Shown: one piece after another, positions 21,720-33,841 of the stretch
Numbering within the stretch: position 1 is the first letter of the stretch
Layout: every line of letters begins with the position of its first letter
From: Phoronis australis
Lineage: Eukaryota; Phoronida; Phoronidae
NCBI GenBank assembly: GCA_002633005.1
Contig: NMRA01000379.1
Span: 352,868-416,867, forward strand
Direction of reading: 5' to 3'
DNA: 64,000 nt
Program-made: the position numbers and the translations under genes
Notes under the pieces: model-generated
The model's input: only the letters and a program-made list of their open reading frames with translations
Databases searched by the model: none
What the model was told of the DNA's origin: nothing

Positions 21720-22606
21720 AGTTGCTTGACGACAGTTTCACTCTCTTGGGTAGGCAGCAGGTCCACAGGACACTCTTGCCAGTCCTCCATGTAATCTACA
21801 TATCCCAAAACAGAATCAGACTTCAATTTGACATGGTGCTCCGAAGAATTAAAAATAAATAAAACTGGGGAACAGAGCTCGAGGGATCATAACTCGAGAG
21901 TCAATGGTTAAGCTTGGTACAAAATATACTGTCGAAGCTGTAATTGGACAAGGTATACAGTCTACTCGCTTAATCGTAATTCCCGGAATATCGACACTTT
22001 TTGTCAGCTTAACAGAAGGCTGGTATTTTCTAGGTACTCCAGAATTCATAACTAAAGTCTCGCTAGCGAAAGTTATGGAATCTGATTTCGTACCAATAAC
22101 TGCCTTCAACTGCTTCATTAAATCAAGGCCTAAAAGGCAATCATCGCTAATGTTGACCACAACTGTTGAAGATTGGTACGACTGGTCACTGATTGATAAA
22201 GTGACAGGTTTAGTGCGGAAACCTTTCATAGATAAATCTTCGCCAGCAGCATGGACGTTGATGTCATGAGAAAATACTACATCAGTCAATAGTTTAAACA
22301 GCCCGTGAGAAATGATAGTACTATCCGCACCACAATAATTAACCGCATTGATACTTGTGTACCGTTGATGATGATAGGTATGTTGTACATACTCCCAGAA
22401 GCAATTTTCCTTATTTCTATAGTTTCCAAAACTGCGTCTGCAGTTGGTATCGTAGGATAAACGCAAACATCCACACCAAACGCGTCGGCCTGTTGAACCT
22501 GAGACAGCCCCCCTGGAGATGGTGGGAGATCAAGCGAAACACTACCTACAACATCCTGAGGAATGAAAGCATTAGGCACAACCGAGGAAACCTACGAGTC
22601 TGAAAC
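21720..22606 (-). pseudogene. Ty3/gypsy-type retropepsin region, decayed
   Basis: Retrotransposon aspartic protease recognised from (I)INGTQV ... GADSTIIS ... DDCLLGLDLMKQL (the fold's ILG-like motif), followed by a linker with IPGITIKRVD. The catalytic Asp position before GADST reads YC-G instead of DT-G, and the frame is split near 22290-22330. No reverse transcriptase follows, so the element is truncated. Its gag lies on the same strand at 28108-29730, separated by a TTAA-flanked insertion. Confidence 0.78.
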
Positions 22607-23953
22607 TTAAGTATCAGTCCACGGATCCACCGACCACTGTACAGCCAACAAGCGGCAAGGTGGGGGGTCAGCCATTCAGATCCATGTTTAGTCTGATAAA
22701 TCACATTAGGGATGAGAGAAATTGGGTGAAGTATGACACCACAAAGTTTGGTGGTTTAGGAGATACAAGGGAAGTGTTCTGGGCGGCAAAATGAGGCGAT
22801 TTCTTGATGTGGAATGAGTCATTTTTGACCAAATTTTCTACTCCAGTTTCCGCTTCAAACAGAATCGTTTATGAAATATTTTGTTATCACATGATAGGTT
22901 CATGACCAATGTCAGTAAAAACGGCACCGACACTGAAATATCGGTTACCATGGTAACACTGGAACTGTTTCCGTGGAGGTACATTTCATTCTTGTGAAAA
23001 ACCAGCAGTACGTTGTACCCTTATAGCGAAGCTGCCCCCGCGAGAAAACTAAAAATAATAACATGGACATGTAGGAGACTCCATGCCCTTGAATTTAATA
23101 CAATAAAAACTTTGTCAGCCCTTCAGGCAGTCTTGGTAACAGGTGTCAGAATTTCACTATTTTCAGACCGCGTATGTGTATTTGTCATGTTAAACCAGTC
23201 ACTAGTTGTGCGCCGTTTCTACGCATTAATATGCCGTGGTATAATACAACAATTAAAAGAATTGGTTTGCTTAAATGTTTTTGATTAATTTTAAGGACAC
23301 TTGCATTTCCCACTAAAATATGAAATTATACTAAATTTGTTCATCCAACTCGTCTGAGTACTAAAGCATACAATGGGTTAGTTGAATGATGGCTGATCTA
23401 AAGTGTGGGTTTGCGAATTTATCTATCTGGCACTGCCATTCGCATCGAATGCGGTATTTCTACAAATTGCGGAGAGAAACAACTTTGGAAACTCTTGGGA
23501 AATGCACAAGGAAAAGAGCGACACATTTGAGCACCTTATAAGAGTAAGTGGAGCTGATGTGCAGGTGGAACGTGTCCTGAGAAGTAGTCTGTGTGTGCAG
23601 CAGGAGCTACATTAGATTCACTTGCCCGAATCATCGTTACAACACTCGAGATATATTGGCGTCACCAAAGACACTGAGTAAATCCACTGCACACTAGAGG
23701 AGAAATCTGATAGAGGTCTGAAAAATGACCAAACACGTTAAGTAAGGTTCAACGTCCTGCTTCGTGTGAGCTCAGGTATGAATCACTAAACTCCAGGGTC
23801 TGACCCTGAACGATATTTTCAGAAGCACGTCATTCATGCAAAAATACTTTTATTGACACACCGTGATTGCTTGGGCCTTATTGCTTAATCATATCTTATT
23901 CAAATGTGTTGATGTTTATGCAACTACATGTATACATTGGCATAGAAAATAGG

Positions 23954-24118
23954 TAGTTGTAGTAATAGCCGAGATTACCCGACTCGGGAATCGATCGAAC
24001 CAGTGACCCCCATAAAACCGGCAAGCGTGCTAACCATTCAGCTAATAGGCAATTGCCTGTTAGCGAGTAGCTAACAGAGGCTCATATAATTCGCCGGAAG
24101 CACATCTACAACATTCCC
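23954..24118 (-). repeat. tRNA-derived SINE-like repeat, copy 1
   Basis: On the minus strand, TAGCTGAATGGTTAGCACG is an A-box-like start and GGTTCGATCGATTCC a B-box-like promoter about 45 bp on. Repeated at 24343-24510. Confidence 0.7.
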
Positions 24119-24342
24119 CCTTCCCTACGGAACGGGAACGCGACCACGAAGGTGAACCGTTGAACAGGATGTCTCGCATACAGGTCATCAACGTCTCTTG
24201 GTACCTTTACAACACAGATGAACACAAGGTAGTCTCTCATACAGGTCCTTGACTCCTGGAACCTTCCAAGCGCGCCGTCCCGAGGTCCGTGTGTACTAGT
24301 TGGCAGTGCTTCATCGGTATATCATCCCTTTGCCGACTACGC

Positions 24343-24510
24343 CATTTGTAGTAATAGCCGAGATTATCCGACTTTGGAATCGCACCAGCGACCCCCATTA
24401 CACCGGCAAGCGTGTTAACCATTCAGCTAATAGGCAATTGCCCGTTACCGAGTAGCTAATTAACAGGGGCTCATATAATTCACCCGAAGCACATCTACAG
24501 CATTGTCATC
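24343..24510 (-). repeat. tRNA-derived SINE-like repeat, copy 2
   Basis: Copy of 23954-24118, about 390 bp away in the same orientation. Its B box lacks the GGTTCGA core (GGTGCGATTCC). Confidence 0.7.
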
Positions 24511-24752
24511 ATAACTTTAACAACCACCAAATGTGTAACATGACTTCTGCCCATGAACTACTTTTAGAGACTAGGGAGTATGTTATGTCTGCCAATGAAT
24601 TTCTGTGGTTATGAAGTTAATTAAACGTGCTAAAGCCGTCAAAAATATTGGTGCCTTCACTTTAGCTTGGTATTCATATTTTCTGAGCTGAAATGGCCAC
24701 ATTAAATTTAATATGTTTAATTTTTTCGTTAATGCAATTTTAGGAATCAGGA

Positions 24753-25010
24753 ATGGCTTATGCTGAAGAAGTGGCTTCTGCTGAAGTTGGAGACCAGCCG
24801 ATTATTAGTAAAGGTTGGGTGTGGAAAAGTTCACAACCAGCAAGAAAGTACCCTTGTGGACAACTAAGTGAGGGGGCTAGAGTGAGGCCGAAAAGTCTAC
24901 TCCCAGAAGATATGTCAAAGAGAATTTGTAGCTTGAGGAACGTGTCGGGGAAAAAGTACTTGCCAAAGATTACTGGCTTATGCCACAACAGGTCCAAAGT
25001 AATTTGTTGA
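24753..25010 (+). CDS. Unassigned ORF inside the TTAA transposon
   Basis: 85 codons, basic (GWVWKSSQPARKYPCGQLSE...). No domain recognised. It may be a remnant of the transposon's own protein. An acceptor-like ttttag precedes it. Confidence 0.3.
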   Translation: MAYAEEVASAEVGDQPIISKGWVWKSSQPARKYPCGQLSEGARVRPKSLLPEDMSKRICSLRNVSGKKYLPKITGLCHNRSKVIC

Positions 25011-28000
25011 GATAGGCCACTCTCAGCAAATGTAGGGAAACTGGGACAGAGGAAGTGGAGTATGCATTGAAAGAGGCAATCTGCGATTGTCAATGATGTA
25101 GCATTGTAAAAATTCAAAGGGAGGAAACAGTACAGTGGCTGGACCTGTAAGTACTCTGGCTAAATCCAGTGGGAGCATTATTGTATCAGCACAGATGTGT
25201 AGGGAAGTAGGCTTTTGTGTTGCCGCAAGCTTTGTTTGCACTAGAACTGCTTGTGTGAACAGCACAAATCTAAAATTTACATAGACTGAACTTTTGTCCA
25301 GGCACGGATCATGATCCTGGGCCACATGGTAATGATACATTGTTCATTTTGTTTAGCCACTGGATTTTTTGGTCTGACAGGATTTCTCAGTGTGGCCATC
25401 ACATTTAGATGATTTCTGACCACTGTACTTTTCCTTGAAGATGCGTAATTGATCAGAATTTATGTTTCCGCATTTTTATTTCCATTGTAGATTTTTGTTT
25501 GTAAATGGGTATATATTGCTGAAATTTGAGCCCCTGTCACAGTTAGGCTGGTTTTGTTAACTTATCTTTCTGCGTGGGTTGTAAACCTTCTGTCCATGAG
25601 GTAATAAGTTTTGATTTAGACCATTTACCTCTATAAACTTTGCTCAGTTTGTTCCTTATCCAGATGGGAAGTGATTTCTGGAATTGTAACGAATTGACAG
25701 TTTGCTATTCCTTTAGACCATGCTGTGTGTATAAAATCACACACTGTTAGACTGGTCTCTAGCAATTGCATATTGCCAGATCTTTCAAAGTTCTGAAATT
25801 GCTCAAAAGTGACCTGGAAGTAATACCTATTTCATGATGGTAAAATGTCTAAATCAAAAGTTGTTTTATGTGATTTTAGGCGGGTTTATGTCCACTTCAA
25901 ATGATTTAGTGTTGAAGTACTGAAAAGTATTGGCACATTAGCTCTGGAGACTCCTTGTTTTTTTGGCGAATTGACCACTTTATGGTTCCCATAGGTAATT
26001 TTGTTACTGGTCTAGTATGTATGTACAACTGTAATCGTAGGGCAATTGTAATGCAAACCATGTTGCAAAAGTATTTTTTTCATGACCATTTCATTGTAAA
26101 ATTCTGCCTAATTGGAACAAACAAGCCAATTTTTCATTTTGTGGTGGTTAGTTTTGATAAGAAAATTGATGTGGTAAATACAGCTATCTCAAGTTTGTGA
26201 AGAAGAGTTTCCAGTGTTGTCAGCGACATTGCGAAATCACTTTTTAGCAGTGAGACTACATCACCTTAAATGTAATTCCCTGACTTTATGGGGTTTGTGT
26301 GGTTGACTCTGTCCTGTAGCAATTGTAGTGTTGAAAAGATCTAGAAGGCAATTTTTTATTAAGAGTCATAACATGTGCACTTTTGAAGTACAATTATCTT
26401 TGCATTGTATTACAAAAACATATGTTGTAGTACACAAGTCTCTGGTTGGTATTTTGTATTTTTTCACAATGAATATTTTCAACTTAGATGAGTTGTCTGT
26501 GAGGTAGGCAATTTTCAAATAAGATAATGAATGAAACTGTCAAACATTGTTTTATTTTTTAGCTGTGTGATCTTCCAATAAGTGATTATTTTTAAAAAAA
26601 ACCTGTGCAGAATTTGATTTTACTCTTCATTTAAAGGAGAATAAATCCATAAACCTGCATTGTCTAGAAATTTTACTTAAACTACATATTACAGGGTTGG
26701 GGGTTGGAATCTTAATACAACGGAGTTTGAACCCGTACCATAAGCAATACAACACAATACACGGATATAAAAATTTGGTGTTTAGGTTCCACGGAAAGGA
26801 TTCGTGTGCGCGGTAATAGTTACTAAGATGCGTGGTCATTGTTTGTGCATACTTTGGGATTCCTCTTCTGTGGTCATCCACGGGATACCTGGAGAACAAT
26901 AGATTAGCGTCTTCATTGTTCCCGTTGTTATAATAAAGATATAAAGACGAGCACTTATCGGCCAACGGTCTGATGTACGCAAGGTTCTATATCCATGCGA
27001 CCTGTGTTGTTATATCCAACAATGACGCAACAAAGGAAAACAATGATAGGACCGATGGATGAAAAACATGCGACGAGTTGCCACGGCCAGTGGTGGAGTT
27101 TGTCTTGTCATTCGATTGTTTTTAGAGAACTGCAATCCCGGTATTTCGCCAGGAAATTTCCTGCGGTCTTTTCTTTTAAGTCGTGGGAAAAATTGCGGTC
27201 ATGCCAACAAACTTATCATTCACGTGATATTACAATGCATTGCATGAACATTTGATCAACAGAAAATCTGACTTGAATATGTATGAAGAAATACCCATGA
27301 GGAAATTGCAAGGTATAACAACTGTAAATCAAAATAACCTACATTTGTCGAGTTCATGTCTAACCCTGTTCACTGTGGAGGACATAATCGGCTTTTTACA
27401 AAATGGAGCCATGTATGGCATTTAGGGGTACTATAGCCCTAAGTGGTAAGTAGTAAAACGTTCAAAAGATTCAGGAGGAACTAACTTGTTGCAAAATGTT
27501 GAAAAACATGAAGGACAATCGGATTTTACGTGCTCACGCATCGATCTCAGATAATTATATGAAAATTTCTCATTTTAATACATTTGAGGTGCTAAAATGT
27601 ATAACTAATAAACTGGCTGACAAAGTTTTTATTTTATGCAATGAAAGTAACATGTTTTGTCAACATCATGGCTAAGTTTCATTCTCATAGCAGTGGGGGC
27701 AGATTTGGTACAGCAGTGTACTGAACACAACCTCAAAATGGTATAACGGGGGGCAGTGTAGTAAAACTACTAAATGAGGGTGGTAAATCGGAATCGTGTT
27801 TCAAGACATCTGTGTAACAATCTATAGGCACCACTAAACAGTGACAAGTGAATAATAAATCAATAGCTTTCATTCAAGGAAAAATATAAACAGTTAAAAC
27901 TGGACAGTTTTTATACCGTGAAAACATGGCTGCGAAGCCGTAAAATGTGGTTGAGACTATAACATACAATATTTTGAGGAAATATTTTACCGCTGTTTAT

Positions 28001-28107
28001 AGATCCCATAGGACTACCTATGTGCCGAATTTGGTGAAAATCGGCTGACCCCCACCTTGCCGCTGGATGGCTGGTGCTCTCGTGGACTAGTACTTAAGCA
28101 CTGTTAG

Positions 28108-29730
28108 CGGAATTATGTACAGACACAATTTCATCAGTTAAAGCAACAGGGAACTCACTAGTCTGAGTACACGATTCAGCAGTTTTAAGAACTGAAATAT
28201 TGGTTGAACTGCGGGGCCTTCAAGAATTACGCATGTGTTTCTTCATATAACCCAACAGATCAACTATTTTTTTACTACCAGGGAGGTCTTTGGACTTGGC
28301 ACAGACTGGTGTTAGACCTTGTCCCACAGCCCCTGTCACTTAAATCTTCGTCACCTAGGAACATTCGTCGAGCCGCCGCTGGAGAACTCCTACAGCTTGA
28401 CTGGTAATGCCCCAGTTTACCACACCTGAAACACCTGGGAAGAGTAGAAGGCCTTCCCGGAGATGATTCTGGCGAAGCTCTTGGCGAAGACGGAGAAGGT
28501 CACTTCGGCGACTGTGACTGCAGCATTGCAAACAACTTATTAAAATTGCTTGACACTTCCGCACGAGATTCAGACAGGTCAGATTTCAACTCATCGACTT
28601 TCTTGTGAAGTTTAACATTATCCGTCTTGAGGAATGAAACCAATGTATCTAAATCGTTACACCTACCCTCAAGAGCATCTAAACGAGACTCTAAAGAGCC
28701 ACGAGGAATGAACTTGAGATTGGGCTTCTTATTTAACTGACGAACCGAGACTTCTTCCTCCTCTTCTGAAAAGGTTTCTCTACAGAAAGAAACAGCCTTG
28801 GTAGGTCTCGATGGTGTCATAAGGTCTTTGGTGGTTGAAAACCATCGAGTGACATCCAAAGCCTCCATGACTGATCCCGGTTTACTATTTATTGTCCATT
28901 GAGTAATATCTCTGTTCTTCAAACCCAAGCAGAAACGAAGGACAGCCTGAGCTTTGTCAGAGTCCCTAGCATCTGGAAAAGCTCACAAAAATAAACTGGT
29001 TTTAAAAGCGGTCAGCCCATTGCTCAAGCGACTCATCAGGAGCTTGTTTGGCTGACTGAAATCTAAGCTGGTGTACTTTGTAACACTCAATTTCTGCACC
29101 AAAGCGATATATCATATCTTTGATGACCTGTTTGTAAGATGCATCTGGAAAAGCTGGTTGGCGAACAAATGTGAAGCATCTCCTTCTAAGCACATACCAA
29201 ATTCAGTACGGCACTTTTGACCAGGCCAACAGTTATCTTTGGCTATATTATCAACTGTTCCCAGGTGTCTAGCTTACCACTGAAAGTTAGGTTGCGTGGA
29301 GCACGTTGTAGGTAATTAGATGAAGACCCCGACGGCTGAGATGAAATGCTAGTATGTGGAGATGAGGTTGTTTTTTCATAATCACCACCACTAGCAATAC
29401 TGGTCTTGGATGGGGTAAATTTAGTTGCCAATTTTGAAAAAGAAACAGTAGCTGAAACCATTTTCGATGGTGTTTCCTTACCATAATTGTCGACCAACTC
29501 TGCAACTTTAGCTAAATCTTCCGAAAGACCAGACGGGAGGGGGAAGTCGATGTGTTTCTGCATCGTTGTGGTCGGCTTCCAAGCGGACTGTATTTTAGTT
29601 ACATTCTCCGGTGTAAGCGCTAACACTGCCCTGAAGTCGATAACTGCAGCAGCAAAACATCAGTAGTCATACCCGAAAGGTCGAACAGTGTTGCAGCGTC
29701 AAAAGAATTGATAAGGATCTTGGATGCCAT
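28108..29730 (-). pseudogene. Ty3/gypsy-type gag, decayed
   Basis: Starts with an ATG at 29730 (MASKILINSFDAATLFDLSG) and reads a capsid-like region (FSGKLDTWEQLI; QPAFPDASYKQVIKDM; DESLEQWADRF), a Glu-rich linker and coiled coil (28900-28500). It ends in a CCHC zinc knuckle CFRCGKLGHYQSSC near 28435-28395. Frame breaks occur near 29635, 29240 and 28990. Gag binds genomic RNA and forms the retrotransposon particle. No LTR could be delimited upstream. Confidence 0.82.
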
Positions 29731-30085
29731 GGTGATTGGTGCTCAAACAAAAGGCACTGAGAAAGTAGGACAATTACTGAAAAATATTAGATTATATAAT
29801 TAACTATCTGGAAAAAAACAATAATGAAACAAGAAAATGAAAATATGTACAAGAAAATAAGTACACCCGTACAAAAACACCTAAAGTAAAACTGAAACCA
29901 CGTGGTTTTCAGTTACCTCCTCTCAGGAAGGACCACACACGAGAGAGCGAGCAGGTCCAGCAGCTCCCCAGTCACGTGACATAATCTAAGTACTATATTC
30001 GGTCCACCATAAACCCACAGACGAACAAGAACGAACGACATTGAAACAGGACAACAAATTCCTACCTAGGTTCACGACAATACCG

Positions 30086-30480
30086 TACAGAGCGAAATAA
30101 GCAGTGAAATACACGTGACAGCGGAGAGTGTGAATACAACACAAGGTAGGAAGCCCGCAACCCTATCGAAACAGAGCCAGCGTGCGATACACAACTGTGA
30201 GCTGTTCATTCAACACAGGCTTTTCGTGACTGATTATTGCAATACTGATTCTAAAATCTTTAGCCGAAATGTGTCATTTTCAACCAAGCGAATGATGGTA
30301 TTGTGTGCTATTTCCTGCCTAGTTATTTTTCGCCCATGCTGGTGTACAAAGATATCTTGAATGGAACCCCCATGCAAGTGCAGGGTTGCGGGCTTCCTAC
30401 TGTGTTGCATTCACACTCTCTGCTTGTATGCCCCTGTTCCCGCTGTCACGTGTATTTCACTGTTTATTTCGCTGTTTATG
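30086..30480. repeat. Imperfect inverted repeat (foldback, about 395 bp)
   Basis: The left arm 30086-30164 (gcgaaataagcagtgaaata ... aggaagcccgcaaccc) pairs with the right arm 30381-30480, which carries about 20 extra bases. The loop is about 216 bp. Possibly a MITE; it lies just upstream of the gypsy gag. Confidence 0.75.
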
Positions 30481-31004
30481 GTATGTTCATTCCACTCGTT
30501 GCCTGATGATGTGACATGAAGTCACGAAATATAGCTACTGTTTTTATTTGTTTGTTTGTTTGTTATGTCTCTCGGTCTTTTATTTCATACCTGCACTCAA
30601 GAAGAAAGGAGACTGTTCCGAAATTACGAACGTACCAGTATCAAGCTCGCTAACAAAATGTCTAGTCTTGTCTTTCATTAAGTTTGTGTAAACGAAGGGC
30701 TGCTACCGAGCTATTCTGATTTCTACTCAACACTATATACTTTACAACCATCTGACACCTACAGGTTGTGGCGTAGCAAGGATTACCTCCGGGGTGAAAG
30801 ATAACCTTACCTGCCTCTTGGTCGTCACCAAAGTGCACTGTGCCAGCCCCTCCCCCAACCACAGTTATTTGTACAAATTTCGTTTTCTCCCTTGATTGCC
30901 ACGAATTCCATGTCGCCAGCAGCCCATCAGTGTGTAAATAAAATGTTAACATATAATTTGCCTAGACACATTTACCACAATGAGACAATTTCATCGTTAT
31001 GTAA

Positions 31005-31440
31005 AGGCCATCTCTGTCCGTCCGTCCGGCCTCTGTCCAGCGTCCGTCCGGCGTTCGGCGTCTGTTGCTGTATGTCCAAAACCCTTTCTTGCATGTTCAT
31101 GAAATTTTGCAGATATGTTCTATTTATAGATTGGACGGCACGAGCGAATTTTAAGACGGATCCGATCACCGGTGAGCGCCCTAATGGAAATTTTAGTTTT
31201 TTATGTTTGCCTCAATATACATGCGGAGTGCCTTAACGGATTTTCATGAAATATGGCAAATAGCTATCTATTAGGAAGATGACACCACCTTCACATTTTT
31301 AAATGGTCCGACGTATTTTGCGCTACCTAGAGGCCATTTTACTGCTTCCGAGTAAGTTTGGTTCCGTCCGCCCCTCCATAGGCCAAAACTATGGAACTTT
31401 ATCCCTGGAATGCCAACTTCTGCACGTGACCAATGTGTTC
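31005..31440 (+). repeat. Satellite-like degenerate repeat block
   Basis: Starts with a gtccgtccgtccgg array and continues with units containing 'catgaaattttgcagat', 'gcgctacctagaggccattt' and 'gaagatgacaccacc'. It belongs to the same family as 35380-36510 and, inverted, 56560-58625. Confidence 0.65.
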
Positions 31441-31893
31441 TTTTATTAAATTAGGGCTTGCGACCCCGAGACTGGCTACAATAATTTGCAATGAGAACTT
31501 CCTGCGGTCTGATCGATTCCGTTTTGATCGAGTATTGTAGTTATCAAATCAAGCCTGATTTCATTGCTTCATTTTCATTTTGACGTTGTTGTTTATCAAA
31601 CGAGACTCTTGGACTACTGTTATAGCCCAACCAGTGATTTTCCGGCAAAATTAGTCCACAAAACCCGGCACTTACATTGGTCATTCTTAGAAGCACCAAC
31701 CCGTGGCTCTTGTTAGATACCGGAAATAGTCTGGCCCCTGATATATTTTCATCTGAAGTCTTAGAATCACTTTCAACAACCTATCAAAAATATACTAGGA
31801 GTTTTTCAACAAGGCATTTTGGATGCTAAAATCATGTTAATGTATTTTACGGAAAGATGTGGCATTTGGCTAATGAGTGTTTGTTTTGCAATT

Positions 31894-31987
31894 GAATAAA
31901 ACGTTAAGCACCTACTGTTAAGTGTGTTTACCTGACTTTCGAATAAAACGTTAAGCACCTACTGTTAAGTGTGTTTACCTGACTTTC
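31894..31987 (+). repeat. Exact 47-bp tandem duplication
   Basis: Two identical 47-bp units (gaataaaacgttaagcacct ... cctgactttc) stand side by side without a mismatch, which implies a recent event or an assembly join. Confidence 0.9.
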
Positions 31988-33321
31988 GAAAAACTACTCG
32001 TATTTGCGTTGCTAAGTATATGTGCTTGTGTTCGCATCAGTTATTACTATTCTTAATTGTTTCTATAATAATTAATTGGTACAATGTTTACCTGTTACCG
32101 AGATGCTTTTTGTTAATTCGATTTCGGAGCAGTGAATGTTATCTGTACCTATACCCGTAAAATTAAAATTTCAAAAAAGAAAAGTTTACATTGTAAAAGA
32201 ACCCAATCAAGTATTTCGTGTTGCTGACAGCGTATAATGTATTTGCCAATTGCCAGCTCTTTGCGGACTGTCCCATCCCGCCACATTATCTAAATGTCCC
32301 GTTTTTTGACACACGGCCAAATGGAAATAATAATCATGAGGCTATTGTAATTTCCCACGCGACATAGCCATATTTCCCCGCTGGACCAAAAAGAAAAACA
32401 TGGGACGTGTTATGGGTTTTTGTGACACCCAAAATTTCACACTGAACTAAAAAGAAGAACAACAAAAAACTTTGTCCGGCATTTTTGGGTATTAAATCTA
32501 CCGTTCGACAAAAACGCTGTCGGTACGAGCATTTCACTCTCACGTTTTGGCTTAGATCCAGAAGTTCCGCTTCATATCCTCCATGTTTGTTCTTTAATGT
32601 TTTCAGAGTCGACTTTCTTTAGTAACATAACAACTGTTTACGGTAACATGAACTATATGTATCAGGACCACTAACTTGTACTTTCTGAAGAAAGGGTTTA
32701 TTTCGAAACGTGTAGAGAAAGTCTTAGACTGCAACCAATGTGATGAGCTATCCACAGTACATTTCAAGGCTACGTGATCGATCTTTTCCCATTTTTATCT
32801 ATCATATAACCTTTATTTGTAAATTTCAGACACATACTTGGAGTATTTTTTTCGCATTTTTCGTAAAATCAATTCCATTCTGAATTTTTACTGAAGATTG
32901 TAATGATATCAAACGGTCTCAAATGTCCAATAATTATAACATGTAAAGATGTAAAATTTTGGTTTAATGTCAGACTAAATTGATCACAGGAAGTGTTTGG
33001 GATGCATGTTCTAAAACCTTTGTCGTTATGGGGTAGAAATGTTTTGAATCATTGAAATTATTTCCTCAATGGCTTAACTAGTCATTTATATAACCTATCT
33101 GTTTCATTTCCATTTTATGTTGCTATTGGTAATTTTAGCATTTTCGTAAAACTTGTTTTTTAGAATTACAAAATATTTTTAAACCAGTCAGGTATGCAAA
33201 ATGGTAATTTCTTAAGGATTAAGTTACTTTTCTTTTGCTTCTGGAATAATCATCAAGAACTGACGAAGGGCATATACATATATACATATATGTGTTTATA
33301 CTGGGAAGAGGACGACTGACG

Positions 33322-33831
33322 CTCGCTGGTTCCCTGCGTACAGAAAACACGCAAATATCATTCACGAGCACGTGGTTTATCACTGGTTGATGTAACCTCG
33401 TCAGTCATTGCTTAGCTTTACAACAAAGAAAGAAAATGGCTGACTCTGAACGATTTTTAGCCTTCCTTTTCATACAAGTGGCGTAACAGCAACTATTTCG
33501 TTTCTGCAGGTAATGTTTAATAGGCTCGTGCTTGAAGCATATACATGTACAATAAACACACATCTGGCCGATTTACATACACTCTGAAAAGGCGCAACCA
33601 CAATTTTCTGGGATACACATTTCTTGTACATGAATTAAGCACAGATTTGTCTGTACAACAGAACACATTTAAATTTCCTTCACCAGTCATGTCAATTTGT
33701 TTGCGTAAAGCGCTACCTGCTGAGAATTCGACGAGCCAATCAAAAACGCCGGTTTAAAAAAAAATTCCGAGGAAAATTAAATGGTGCCTGCGTGTTTTCT
33801 ACCACCTAGCGACACGCAGAGAACCAGCGAG
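33322..33831. mobile_element. MULE-like non-autonomous element (510 bp), 10-bp TSD
   Basis: Ends CTCGCTGGTTCCCTGCGT and ACGCAGAGAACCAGCGAG are inverted repeats. acgactgacg flanks both sides (33312-33321 and 33832-33841). Its right half matches 41690-41990 and its left terminus matches the right end of the 8-kb element at 37639-45681. Target duplications of 9-10 bp and this layout suggest Mutator-like elements. No transposase. Confidence 0.88.
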
Positions 33832-33841
33832 ACGACTGACG

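Larger units (their letters stand above)
22611..28093. mobile_element. 5.5-kb DNA transposon flanked by TTAA
   Basis: The outermost inverted repeats start GTATCAGTCCACG at 22611 and mirror CGTGGACTAGTAC at 28093. A second inner match is GCGGCAAGGTGGGGGTCAGCC. The sequence TTAA abuts both ends (22607-22610 and 28094-28097). It separates the gag and protease parts of one gypsy element, so the borders are supported independently. TTAA duplication is typical of Kolobok and piggyBac; neither transposase was recognised. The interior holds two tRNA-derived SINE copies and unassigned ORFs (24753-25010 plus; 26965-26627 minus). Confidence 0.78.

Noticed and set aside
21904-22269. 121-codon plus-strand ORF
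   Set aside because: Antisense shadow of the gypsy retropepsin frame.
23960-24050. Possible true tRNA gene on the minus strand
   Set aside because: A and B boxes are present but the stems do not close, the B box has extra bases and the unit is duplicated with flanks: SINE-like, not a tRNA gene.
26627-26965. 112-codon minus-strand ORF inside the TTAA transposon
   Set aside because: No domain, no matching splice partner, biased toward chance composition; not called as a gene.
31020-31060. Short spaced gtccgtccgg repeats considered as CRISPR-like
   Set aside because: Units are 4-8 bp microsatellite with no spacers; this is animal DNA.
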